This document shows, piece after piece, positions 39,690 through 47,136 of a stretch of 64,000 nucleotides of DNA; the first letter of the stretch is position 1; the number at the start of each line of letters is the position of its first letter. The stretch covers positions 1,240,001 through 1,304,000 of the forward strand of contig CAVPRI010000002.1 in NCBI GenBank assembly GCA_963707835.1, in the 5' to 3' direction. Under the pieces are notes generated by a model that was not told the origin of the DNA, did not search any database, and worked only from the letters and a program-made list of their open reading frames with translations. The position numbers and the translations under genes were made by a program. This DNA comes from Bog-473 sp963707835. GTDB lineage: Bacteria > Actinomycetota > Acidimicrobiia > Acidimicrobiales > RAAP-2.

Positions 39690-39708
39690 ATTAGTTTTGC
39701 TAACTAAT
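39690..39708. promoter_or_regulatory. MarR operator: inverted repeat ATTAGTT-5-AACTAAT
   Basis: A perfect 7-bp inverted repeat with a 5-bp spacer (attagtt ttgct aactaat) in an AT-rich island, 13 nt upstream of marR. Size and symmetry fit MarR-dimer sites, and it would cover the marR-MFS promoter. Confidence 0.65.
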
Positions 39709-39786
39709 GGAGCAGTCTCGTGGTTCCGCGGCAGCGGTGTCGGACGGCGTGGCTCCTCGGAGCGAAGGAGGTGAAGGAGGCGGAAC

Positions 39787-40191
39787 TCAGAAACCCGGGA
39801 CGTAGCCGCCGGCGCCGAGTGCCGCGCTCTCCTCGGGACTGAGAGTCTCGTCGAGCCCCCCGACGACCTCGGTGACCCAGGGCAGGCGCTCCCGTAGGAT
39901 CCGCTCCACCCCACCCGAGAGCGTCGCCGAGCTCACCGCGCAGGAGCTGCAGGCCCCTCGGAGCTCGACCTCGACCACACCCGTCGCCACGTCGGCTCCG
40001 ACCAGGACCAGGTCTCCGCCGTCGGCCTGGACCGCCGGCCGCATCATCTCCATGATCGAGACGAGCTTGTCGAGCCGATCGGCACGCTCGGCGTCGGTCA
40101 GTGCCGCCGCGCCCTGCGGGTCGGCACCGGTCTCCGCGCCCGCGGCTGCCTGAGCGCGCTCGTCGTGGTTCTGGGCGGGGGTCTCGCTCAT
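39787..40191 (-). CDS. NifU C-terminal-domain Fe-S scaffold protein
   Basis: Intact 134 aa from ATG 40191 (an in-frame ATG at 40203 is four codons upstream; GGGGGGCGAG precedes 40191). Acidic/Ala-rich N-tail, then RLDKLVSIMEMMRPAVQADG, GDLVLVGADVATGVVEVELR and GACSSCAVSSATLSGGVERI with the cluster-binding CSSC, then RLPWVTEVVGG. This is the Nfu domain that carries a [4Fe-4S] cluster to apoproteins. C-terminus GAGGYVPGF is not part of the domain. It stands alone between the MarR operator and the FAH-family gene. Confidence 0.92.
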   Translation of the reverse strand: MSETPAQNHDERAQAAAGAETGADPQGAAALTDAERADRLDKLVSIMEMMRPAVQADGGDLVLVGADVATGVVEVELRGACSSCAVSSATLSGGVERILRERLPWVTEVVGGLDETLSPEESAALGAGGYVPGF

Positions 40192-40225
40192 CTCGCCCCC
40201 CATTCTGCCGTGCCGGAGGGCGGCG

Positions 40226-41110
40226 TCAGTCCAGGCCCATGACCACGGGCGGTCCGCCGCGCCGGACCGGGTTCCACAGCTCCCCGATCCCCTCGATGGC
40301 GATGCGGACCGTGTCCCCGTCGTGGAGGAAGCGGGGCGGGTCGAAACCCGCGCCGACCCCGGCCGGCGTCCCCGTGGCGATCACGGTACCGGGCTCGAGC
40401 GGGAAGGCCGAGGTCAGGTACTCGATGATGGCGGAGCAGCCGAAGATCATGTCGGCCGTCGAGGACTCCTGCCGGAGCTCGCCGTTCACCCAGGTGCGGA
40501 TGGTCAGCACGCTCGGGTCCCCCAGTTCGTCCCCGGTCACCAGCTCGGGGCCGCACGGCGCGTGGGTGTCGAACGACTTCCCCACGGTGAAGGTCGGTGT
40601 CCGCCACTGCCAGTCGCGCACACTCACGTCGTTGAGGATGGTGAAGCCGGCCACCACCTCGAGCGCCCGGGCCGCGGGAACGTGATGGCAGCGCGGCCCG
40701 ATGACCATGGCCAGCTCGCCCTCGTAGTCGACCATCTCCGACACCGGCGGGATGACGATCGGGTCCCCCGGACCGGCGATGGCCGAGCGCTGCTTGTTGA
40801 ACCAGTACTGCCACTCCGGGGGCTCGCGTCCCATCTCGGCCACGTGGGCGCGGTAGTTCATGCCGATCCCGAGGATGGCGGGTGGATCGGGCACGGGGGC
40901 GTGGAGGCGCACGGCGTCCAGGCGATGGTGGGTGACCGCTCCCGACGCGGCCTCCTGCGCCCGCGCCAGCCCGTCCCGGCCCAACGACAGCAACTCCCGC
41001 ATGGTCCTCGGGAGGCCGACGACCGGATCGCCGAGGTCGACAACCGAGTCGCCGAGGATCAGGCCCGGTCGAGGATCCTCACCGGCGAGCGAGAAGCTGA
41101 CCAGCCGCAC
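40226..41110 (-). CDS. fumarylacetoacetate hydrolase (FAH) family protein
   Basis: Intact 294 aa. N-terminal DUF2437-like part (RLVSFSLAGEDPRPGLILGD) and a FAH catalytic domain: ILGIGMNYRAHVAEMG, YWFNKQRSAIAGPGDPIVIP, VDYEGELAMVIGPRC (metal Glu residues), VSVRDWQWRT, KSFDTHAPCGPELVTGDEL and ATGTPAGVGAGFDPPRFLHD. Family members hydrolyse or decarboxylate acylpyruvates in aromatic or amino acid breakdown. Start GTG 41110. Follows the HdeD gene by 18 nt. Substrate not predictable from sequence. Confidence 0.9.
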   Translation of the reverse strand: MRLVSFSLAGEDPRPGLILGDSVVDLGDPVVGLPRTMRELLSLGRDGLARAQEAASGAVTHHRLDAVRLHAPVPDPPAILGIGMNYRAHVAEMGREPPEWQYWFNKQRSAIAGPGDPIVIPPVSEMVDYEGELAMVIGPRCHHVPAARALEVVAGFTILNDVSVRDWQWRTPTFTVGKSFDTHAPCGPELVTGDELGDPSVLTIRTWVNGELRQESSTADMIFGCSAIIEYLTSAFPLEPGTVIATGTPAGVGAGFDPPRFLHDGDTVRIAIEGIGELWNPVRRGGPPVVMGLD

Positions 41111-41128
41111 CGCCGCTCGCCTCTCAGC

Positions 41129-41734
41129 TCAGCCGAGCTGGGACTTGTAGTGCTCCCAGTACTTGGTGGCATGGCGGGCCGAGAAGGCGCCGACGATCTC
41201 CACGGCACCGAACACGATGGCCCCGATCCCGATCAGGACGACCAGCGCGGTGAGGGGGGCCCCAGGGTGGCGGAGGCAGAGGAAGCCCAGCGCCACCGCG
41301 ATCACGCCGCGGATCAAGTAGGCCCACCAGCGCGGCAGGTAGTGATAACGGACAGCGTTGATGATGTCGAAGATGCCCAGCACCAAGAATCCCCACCCGA
41401 CCAGCACCGCCACGATGAAGATCGTGATGTGCGGCCAGACGAAACCGACGATGCCCGCTCCGATCCAGATGACGCCGAAGACGAGGTGGAGCCAGCGCTG
41501 CTTGGCCATGCGCACGGCGCCGATGATCTCGAAGAGACCCACCGCGATGAAGAACCCGCTGGCCAGGTAGATGATGGCGTACACGCTGGCGTGGCGGTAG
41601 CTGATCACGAAGAAGCCGAAGATCATGGCGATGATCCCCCCGACCAGGTACCAACCCCACATCTTCTCGAGTTGCGTGCTGACGGCATCCCCGACAGCGA
41701 TGTCGTCGTCCGTCAGGACAGTGGTCATGGACAT
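41129..41734 (-). CDS. HdeD-family membrane protein
   Basis: Intact 201 aa from ATG 41734 (AAGGGGGAA ribosome site 9 nt upstream). Six hydrophobic helices in three similar hairpins: YLVGGIIAMIFGFFVISYRH, IYLASGFFIAVGLFEIIGAV, LVFGVIWIGAGIVGFVWPH, FIVAVLVGWGFLVLGIFDII, AYLIRGVIAVALGFLCLRHP and ALVVLIGIGAIVFGAVEIVG. This is the HdeD/DUF308 topology, linked to acid stress in enterics. Ends ATKYWEHYKSQLG. Function here unknown. Confidence 0.88.
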   Translation of the reverse strand: MSMTTVLTDDDIAVGDAVSTQLEKMWGWYLVGGIIAMIFGFFVISYRHASVYAIIYLASGFFIAVGLFEIIGAVRMAKQRWLHLVFGVIWIGAGIVGFVWPHITIFIVAVLVGWGFLVLGIFDIINAVRYHYLPRWWAYLIRGVIAVALGFLCLRHPGAPLTALVVLIGIGAIVFGAVEIVGAFSARHATKYWEHYKSQLG

Positions 41735-41790
41735 GGCATTCCCCCTTGGCGAGTAGGAGTCCTTCGCGTCGGGGCAGCGTAGTGCGACCG

Positions 41791-42831
41791 TCAGCCCGGT
41801 GAGGGGATGCAGGATCGCAGCGCCTCGAGCGCCCTGGCACCCCAGGAGCCCCCCGTGGCGGCCCACCGCTCGGGGGCGTGGCGCACACTGTCGGCCTCGG
41901 CCCAAAGCTCGTCCTCGACCGCACCGAGCGCGTCGCGTACCTCGGCCAACACGTCGGGTCGGTCGGCAACGATCTTCCGGACGGCGTCCGCAGCTTCCCA
42001 GAGCTCGGTGCCGGAGAGCTCGATCGGGATACAGGGCGGAGGCCCCGATGCCGTGCGCGGGAAGGCGGGGACGAACACGCTGGTCAGGGGAGTCCCCACG
42101 GCGACGTAGGTCAGCAGCGGTGCGCCGTCCTCGAGGGCGTCGGGCAGATCGGCGACCATGGCCGCAGCCGTCACTTGGCCGTCTGCCCCACTCCTGATCG
42201 GGTCCGAATGCCGGCGCAGGTGCGCCGCCGCAGCGGCCGCCGTGAGACCGCCCTCCTCCGCCGTGGTCGGATACTCCCGGGCACGCCCGGTCCCGTCGGC
42301 GATCCCCGTTCCGTCCGGCACGGCAGTGGCCACCCAGTCGACGCCCTCGGGCTCGAGCACATACGCCGCCGACGGGTCGGCGATGAGGAAGGAGGGCCGG
42401 CTCGCCGCTCCGGTGTCGATGCCCTCAGGCCGGTCGATCGAGCCTGGCCCGCCGATTCCCTCAATCAGCCCGATGATGACCTCGGCCGCCTGCGCCGCGT
42501 GGTGTGCCCGTTCGAGACCCAGGCGCACCAGATCCGGGGCGATGAGGGTCGGGGGACTGCTCGCAACGTTCGTCACCGCCGCCCGAGCCGCGCCGATCGC
42601 CACCCCGAACTCGTTGACTCCGTGCTCGGCACCCCACATCCAGGTGGGGCTGGAGAGGAACGTGGCGCACGATCCGGTGTCGCCGATACGCAGGTACTGG
42701 GTGCGCAGCGTGCAGCCGGCAGACTGCCGCGGGCCGTAGGGCCACGCCACCTGCGCCTCACCCGGCGGACGGTGGGAGCTCCGGGCGAAGACCATGGAGC
42801 GCGGACCACGGGCACACAGGACGTCGGACAT
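41791..42831 (-). CDS. secernin/C69-like Ntn-hydrolase homologue with Ser in place of Cys
   Basis: Intact 346 aa. N-terminus MSDVLCARGPRSMVFARSSH aligns by eye with the secernin pattern MCDTLVA...FGKNSDRPPGEAQ, so the expected nucleophile Cys2 is Ser2 and the NSDR motif is SSHR; PPGEAQV is conserved. Further family features: TWMWGAEHGVNEFGVAIGAA, PDLVRLGLERAHHAAQAAEV and ASRPSFLIADPSAAYVLEPE. C69 enzymes are dipeptidases or amidohydrolases. TACACT box 6 nt before ATG fixes the start. It could be an active Ser-Ntn hydrolase or a non-catalytic relative. Confidence 0.65.
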   Translation of the reverse strand: MSDVLCARGPRSMVFARSSHRPPGEAQVAWPYGPRQSAGCTLRTQYLRIGDTGSCATFLSSPTWMWGAEHGVNEFGVAIGAARAAVTNVASSPPTLIAPDLVRLGLERAHHAAQAAEVIIGLIEGIGGPGSIDRPEGIDTGAASRPSFLIADPSAAYVLEPEGVDWVATAVPDGTGIADGTGRAREYPTTAEEGGLTAAAAAAHLRRHSDPIRSGADGQVTAAAMVADLPDALEDGAPLLTYVAVGTPLTSVFVPAFPRTASGPPPCIPIELSGTELWEAADAVRKIVADRPDVLAEVRDALGAVEDELWAEADSVRHAPERWAATGGSWGARALEALRSCIPSPG

Positions 42832-42837
42832 GGTGGC

Positions 42838-42843
42838 AGTGTA
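42838..42843 (-). promoter_or_regulatory. -10 box TACACT for leaderless secernin-like gene
   Basis: Ends 6 nt before ATG 42831. Confidence 0.5.
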
Positions 42844-42849
42844 GAGAGC

Positions 42850-43449
42850 TCACTGCGAATCACTCCTCGGCCCGCGGTCGCGGACCTGGCGCACCGCGGA
42901 CATGGCATCGCGCAGCTCCTCGATCCAGTCCCCCTCGTGCCGGGCCACCAGGCGCACGCACCATGCCAGGGCCTCGCTCCTGCTGCGGGTGACCCCCGCC
43001 TCGATCAATGTGTCCAGCACGCGCCGCTCGTCCATGCGCAACCTGGTCATGACGGGCACGGCGGCCGTGGTGAACTGAGCGGCAGACTCCCCGCAGTCGG
43101 CACCCCACGACACCACCCGGCCGAACGCCGGTTGGGCCTCGGCCGCGATCGCCATGCGGTCTTCCCTGGTGTGCTCCCTGAATCCAGCGATCCGGGACTG
43201 CTCGGCCACCCTCGCCTCGTCCTCTCCCGCGCCCTCGGCCAGCGCGGGGGCGGCCAGCGTCCCGCTGACGAGGATCTCGTCGGGGTCCACGGTGGTGCGC
43301 ACTGGCCCCTCGAACCAGTCGTCGGGCACCCGTCCGGCGAACCAGGCGCCGATGAGGCGCTCCTGCTCCGGACCCGAGGGTTGCGGGCCTCCAGAGCGGC
43401 GCCGCCCTCTGGGTGTCCCGCTCATCGCCTTGTTCGTACGGTCATTCAT
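42850..43449 (-). CDS. small protein with possible ribbon-helix-helix domain
   Basis: Not firmly recognised. Intact 199 aa. The C-terminal part VMTRLRMDERRVLDTLIEAG, VTRSRSEALAWCVRLVARHE with EGDWIEELRDAMSAVRQVRD looks like a ribbon-helix-helix followed by a helical extension (strand MTRLRMD, helix, TRSRSEALAW turn). The N-terminal half has a basic start (GTPRGRRRSGG) and RLIGAWFAGRVPDDWFEGPV, and contains several Cys/Trp but no known catalytic pattern. A direct repeat covering its own -10 box supports an autoregulating DNA-binding protein, which is inference. Confidence 0.55.
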   Translation of the reverse strand: MNDRTNKAMSGTPRGRRRSGGPQPSGPEQERLIGAWFAGRVPDDWFEGPVRTTVDPDEILVSGTLAAPALAEGAGEDEARVAEQSRIAGFREHTREDRMAIAAEAQPAFGRVVSWGADCGESAAQFTTAAVPVMTRLRMDERRVLDTLIEAGVTRSRSEALAWCVRLVARHEGDWIEELRDAMSAVRQVRDRGPRSDSQ

Positions 43450-43463
43450 ATTACAAGATTACA
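43450..43463. promoter_or_regulatory. -10 box TAATCT embedded in direct repeat ATTACA-AG-ATTACA
   Basis: On the minus strand TGTAATCTTGTAAT sits immediately before ATG 43449. TAATCT (43456-43461) is 6 nt from the start, giving a leaderless mRNA, and the two TGTAAT copies (8-bp period) overlap it, so a bound regulator would block transcription. Confidence 0.5.
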
Positions 43464-43536
43464 CCCTTACGCTTAGAGTGTCCACCGCCGAGTGTCGCCG
43501 GGCACAGCGCTGGGACGGGGAGGGCCGGGTGCGTGT

Positions 43537-43749
43537 TCAGCGAGTGCCGCCGCGCTGGCGCAACGTGAGGGCGCGCCGTGGGCAGTCCCGGACCGCCCGC
43601 CGGGCCAGCTCCACCAGCTCGGGTGGGAGCGGTGCGCCGTCGACGACCGGGTACCCCCATTCATCGAGGGTGATGGCTTCGGGCAGCAGCTCGGCGCAGT
43701 AGCCGTAGGCGTCGCATGCGACGGGGTCGATCACGATGTGAGCCGTCAC
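43537..43749 (-). CDS. [3Fe-4S]-type ferredoxin
   Basis: Intact 70 aa. Cys12 and Cys18 (ACDAYGYCAELLPEA, C-x5-C) and Cys56 followed by Pro (VRDCPRRAL) form the three-cysteine pattern of single-cluster ferredoxins used with P450s and other oxidoreductases; the fourth Cys is absent. GTG at 43749 overlaps the NuoF-like stop by 4 nt, making it the last gene of the redox operon, and so the probable soluble electron acceptor or donor for it. Confidence 0.88.
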   Translation of the reverse strand: MTAHIVIDPVACDAYGYCAELLPEAITLDEWGYPVVDGAPLPPELVELARRAVRDCPRRALTLRQRGGTR

Positions 43750-45032
43750 CACGCCCCCCGGAGGTGCTCGGGCAGCCGGAGCTGCGACCCGTTCCGGGCA
43801 TGGGCGCACGGAGCTCCCCGCAAGTGGGCGGTCACGTCGTCGGCGAAGACCGAGAGCGCGCTGCGCACGAGGCTGACCGCCCCGTCGGGGTGGCGGCAGG
43901 CGCCCCGGTTCTGTACCTGGCCGAGGCGACGGTCGAGGCGGGCCGGGAGATCGGCATCGGCGCGCCCGGCGGCGAGTCGCATCATGTCGTCTGCGACCGC
44001 GGGCAACCCGTAGACGCACGGTCCGCACTGCCCCGCGCTCTGCTCCGCCAGGTACCGGGCGATCCGAGCCGTCTCCATCAGCCCGCACGAGTCGGCGCCG
44101 GCGACGATGACGACACCGACGCCGGCCGCCGCCCCGAAGGCCCGAAGGGAGAGCGAGTCGTAGGAGGTGTCGAAGTGCTCGGGTCCGACCCAGGCGCCGC
44201 CGTAGCCCCCAACGAGGAGGGCCCGAGGACGACCGAGCGGGGTGGCCCGGGCGGCGAGGTCGTGCAGGGGCGTTCCACGGTCCACCTCGATCACCCCGGG
44301 CCTCTCCACCGCCCCCGAGACGGTGACCAGGGTGGTGCCGGGCTCCTCGGGCAGCCCCCTGGCTCGGAAGGCCTGGGGTCCGGTTCGGGCGATCATGGCC
44401 ACGTGCGCCAGCGTCTCGACGTTGTGCACCACGGCGCCCCGCCGACCGATGCGCAGCGCCTGGCTCTTGTCCGGCCGGAACACGGGGAGCGATCGGCCCG
44501 AATCGATCCAGTTCGCCAGCGCCGACTCCTCCCCGGCGACGAAGCGGTCGGGTGGGCGGACCAGGCTCTCGATCGTGGGCGCGCAGCCGGCGGCACGGCG
44601 CTCGGCCATGGCCCGCCCAACAGCGGCGGCCACGAGGTCACGGCCGGCCGGGACACACACGACGACCTGTCGCGCGCCGGTTGCCGCGGCGAGCAGCTGC
44701 GCCCCGTCGAGCACGAGATGGGGCGACGTCAACACAAGGAGCTTGTCCTTGTCACTGGCGGGCTCGCTCTCCATGGCATTGACCACGACCGTGCCGCCTG
44801 CGCCGGCAGCGGACGCCACCGCCAGCTTGACTGACGTGGGGAAGCCCGCTCCCCCACGACCACCCAGACCTGAGATCTCGAGTGCCTCGGCAAAGGCCCG
44901 AGACCACCCCCGGTCACCCCGGGTGGGTAACGGGGCCGGGCCCAAGGTGGCCAGGTGCCCGGCCAGGTCCGTCGGGTAGCCGAGGAGCCGGTAGCGGCTG
45001 GTGGGGGGTGCGGCTTCGCTCACGCTATGCAC
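43746..45032 (-). CDS. NuoF-like NADH/flavin iron-sulfur oxidoreductase subunit
   Basis: Intact 428 aa. FMN/NADH-binding fold: LGGRGGAGFPTSVKLAVASA, VVVNAMESEPASDKDKLLVL, an SLBB-like segment (TTLVTVSGAVERPGVIEVDR) and the C-terminal Fe-S region EQSAGQCGPCVYGLPAVADD with RGACRHPDG. It is the 51-kDa complex I subunit fold, but no nuoE or nuoG is nearby, so it is a stand-alone module as in RnfC/NfnB-type flavoproteins. GTG or ATG near 45032 overlaps the ferric-reductase gene by 8 nt. Probable role: electron transfer between NAD(P)H, ferredoxin and the membrane flavocytochrome. Confidence 0.85.
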   Translation of the reverse strand: MHSVSEAAPPTSRYRLLGYPTDLAGHLATLGPAPLPTRGDRGWSRAFAEALEISGLGGRGGAGFPTSVKLAVASAAGAGGTVVVNAMESEPASDKDKLLVLTSPHLVLDGAQLLAAATGARQVVVCVPAGRDLVAAAVGRAMAERRAAGCAPTIESLVRPPDRFVAGEESALANWIDSGRSLPVFRPDKSQALRIGRRGAVVHNVETLAHVAMIARTGPQAFRARGLPEEPGTTLVTVSGAVERPGVIEVDRGTPLHDLAARATPLGRPRALLVGGYGGAWVGPEHFDTSYDSLSLRAFGAAAGVGVVIVAGADSCGLMETARIARYLAEQSAGQCGPCVYGLPAVADDMMRLAAGRADADLPARLDRRLGQVQNRGACRHPDGAVSLVRSALSVFADDVTAHLRGAPCAHARNGSQLRLPEHLRGAW

Positions 45033-45648
45033 GACGAGACTCCCCTCGTCCGCGGCCCGAAAGGGCCAGGTGCTTGGGCGACGACGTGCTCACCGCGGCG
45101 TGCGCGGTCCTCGCTGCCACCTGGCGGCTCGTGCTGCGCACCCGCCACGCCAGGGCCACGGCCACGGACAACACGCAGGCCACGGCCATGGCGATGACCC
45201 AGTGCTCGCGAGAGTCGGTTCCCATCCCGAAGGTGTGCGCCAGCGCCACCGGCCAGGAGAGGTAGGCCAGCCAGTGGACCGCCCGCCACGCCGACGGCGC
45301 CAGACGGGACCTGAACAGGCTGGTCACGAAGACCGCCAGCATGAGGTCGACGGCCACGGCACCCACCCCGACCCAGAATCGGGCGTAGTGCGACGTGAAC
45401 GGGACGAGGATGGCCGCCCACCCGATGCTCACATAGGTGTCGAGCACGCTGGTCAGGACGTGGAGTCCCAGGAACACGACGGCGATCATCGAGACCCGCC
45501 GGTGCATCTCCTGCTGGGCGAACCCGGGCCAACCGGCTGCCCTGGTCCGCGTCGCGGTGATGACGCCGAGGACCATCGTGGCCGTCAGCAGCACGAGGGC
45601 CGTCAGCCCGCTGGCACGGGTGATGTACCACAGGGTGGTCGAGCTCAT
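45025..45648 (-). CDS. ferric-reductase-like transmembrane cytochrome b protein
   Basis: Intact 207 aa from ATG 45648. Six membrane helices; heme-ligand candidates are His in QEMHRRVSMIAVVFLGLHVL (two) and in AWRAVHWLAYLSWPVALAHT (two), the paired-His pattern of the ferric reductase/MsrQ-like b-type cytochrome domain. Topology starts with SSTTLWYITRASGLTALVLL. A hydrophilic Arg/Ser C-tail follows. No FAD/NAD domain of its own; the NuoF-like protein downstream (8-nt overlap) could supply it. Stop codon of the upstream apbE overlaps its start. Confidence 0.85.
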   Translation of the reverse strand: MSSTTLWYITRASGLTALVLLTATMVLGVITATRTRAAGWPGFAQQEMHRRVSMIAVVFLGLHVLTSVLDTYVSIGWAAILVPFTSHYARFWVGVGAVAVDLMLAVFVTSLFRSRLAPSAWRAVHWLAYLSWPVALAHTFGMGTDSREHWVIAMAVACVLSVAVALAWRVRSTSRQVAARTAHAAVSTSSPKHLALSGRGRGESRRA

Positions 45649-46595
45649 GCCGCACCGTCCTTGGGCCATCCGTTGACCACCGACACCGTGCCGTCCCTGC
45701 GCACGAGTCGGGCCGACTGGTCAAAGAGGGCAAGCCGCTGCAGCGCCTCGGCACCCCATACCAGGGCCGCGGTGGACGCGGCATTGGCCTCCACGCAGCT
45801 CGAGCCGGTGGCGGTGACCAGGGCCCAGTACGGCTCGGCGCAGTCCCCGGTGCGGGGGTCGACGATGTGGTGCACTCGGCGCCCGCCCGTGCGCCAGGTC
45901 CGGACCGACGTGGACGAACTGGCCAGGCCCCCTCTCTCGATGGCCACCACCTGATCGACCCGGTCCACGGGTGTCGATGACTCCTGCGCCACACCCACGG
46001 CCCACCCGCCGGCGGGAGCCGGCCCGGCCACGGCCACGTCGCCTCCCAAGCTGACCAGCACCCCGCCCCCGGTGTCGGTGGCGATGCGAGCTGCCGCCCG
46101 GTCCGCCGCGAGGGCCTTGGCGGTGGAGCCGAGATCCAGCCGGACGCCACGCGGTATCCGCACGGTCCGCTCGACCCGGTCCAGCTGTACATGGGCATAT
46201 CCGGCCACCGTGCCCAACGCCACGGGTGGCGCCGGAGGTCGCGCCAGCACCTCGTCGAGATCGACGTCGTAGCCCAAGGCGGCGATGGCGTTGCCCACCG
46301 TCGGGTCGACGGCACCGCCGGTCCGCACGGCGACCTCGACCGCCACGTCGAGGGCCTCGAACAGCAAGTCGCCCACCGGGACGGGACGTCCGGCGTTGGC
46401 ATGGACGAGCTGGAGCTCGGAGTCGTCGCGGAACCGGCTACAGGCACGGTCGATGTCGTCGAGCTCCTGCGCCAGCAGCTGCGCAGCGCGGCCTCGTTCC
46501 GCCCGCTCCTGGACGACGACCGTGGCGGTCGTCCCGATAGCCCGGAACGACGCCGAGGTCAGCACCGGGTCACGCATGTCGGTGGCGGCCGTCAT
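45645..46595 (-). CDS. apbE: ApbE-type FAD:protein FMN transferase
   Basis: Intact 316 aa. Covalently attaches FMN to Thr/Ser of target proteins using FAD. Motifs: FRAIGTTATVVV, DDIDRACSRFRDDSELQLVH, VDPTVGNAIAALGYD, RLDLGSTAKALAADRAA with the catalytic-core Gly-Lys-x3, GVLVSLGGDVAVAGPAPAGG, GLASSSTSVRTWRTGGRRVH and HHIVDPRTGDCAEPYWALVT, all typical. ATG 46595 overlaps the upstream gene by 4 nt. No signal peptide, so modification would occur before export or on the inner face. No canonical FMN-binding-domain substrate lies in the operon. Confidence 0.93.
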   Translation of the reverse strand: MTAATDMRDPVLTSASFRAIGTTATVVVQERAERGRAAQLLAQELDDIDRACSRFRDDSELQLVHANAGRPVPVGDLLFEALDVAVEVAVRTGGAVDPTVGNAIAALGYDVDLDEVLARPPAPPVALGTVAGYAHVQLDRVERTVRIPRGVRLDLGSTAKALAADRAAARIATDTGGGVLVSLGGDVAVAGPAPAGGWAVGVAQESSTPVDRVDQVVAIERGGLASSSTSVRTWRTGGRRVHHIVDPRTGDCAEPYWALVTATGSSCVEANAASTAALVWGAEALQRLALFDQSARLVRRDGTVSVVNGWPKDGAA

Positions 46596-46924
46596 CGCGA
46601 CGAGCTCCCACCCGAGACCACGCTGGGGCTCGATGAGCCCGTGCTCGGCGCAAACGTGGAGGTGCCCGTGTTGCCGGTGTTCCCCGAGTTGGAGGTCCCG
46701 GCAGTGCCGGTGCTCGAGCTGCCCGACGACGTTCCGTTGGTCTGCGACCCGGTCGACGTGGAACCCTGGGAGGCACTGGCGCCGGAGTGCTCGTGCGCCA
46801 CGACAACCCCGACGACCGCGGTGGCCCCGGCAGTGGCCAGGACGGCGCCGAGGGTCAAGGAGCGCAACCGGGACCGCACCCTTTCCCGCTCTTGCGGTGC
46901 CGGCGACTGTTCTGGTGAGGCCAT
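46592..46924 (-). CDS. membrane-anchored Ser/Thr/Gly-rich protein heading the redox operon
   Basis: Intact 110 aa from ATG 46924 (AAGGAAG upstream). Cytoplasmic N-tail with charged QERERVRSRLRS, one membrane helix (LTLGAVLATAGATAVVGVVV), then VAHEHSGASASQGSTSTGSQ and a low-complexity Ser/Thr/Gly/Asn tail. Positive-inside rule puts the tail outside. The HSGAS directly after the helix resembles the [ST]GA[ST] part of the ApbE flavinylation motif, though the upstream Asp is replaced by His. Overlap with apbE by 4 nt makes it the prime substrate candidate. No known domain. Confidence 0.65.
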   Translation of the reverse strand: MASPEQSPAPQERERVRSRLRSLTLGAVLATAGATAVVGVVVAHEHSGASASQGSTSTGSQTNGTSSGSSSTGTAGTSNSGNTGNTGTSTFAPSTGSSSPSVVSGGSSSR

Positions 46925-47136
46925 CGGGACGACTTCCTTGCTCGGGGACACCCCGATCACACCATGGTCGATTCGACCCCGACGCAGGATCCGCTGTGGG
47001 TCCGCTGTGACATTGTGACCGGGGAAACCATGAAGCAGGTCGCGCCCACCCGGGCCCGCGGGTGCCCAGGCCTCGCCGGGGCTGTGCCAGTATGCGGAGG
47101 CGGCGGGCGTCCACGGTTGCCTGCAGTCCCTCGACG
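46925..47136. other. divergent intergenic region, redox operon/YceI
   Basis: About 210 nt. It carries ribosome sites for both flanking genes but no convincing -10 box; CGGGGTGTCCCCG at about 46945-46957 forms a short inverted repeat near the redox-operon start. Confidence 0.3.
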
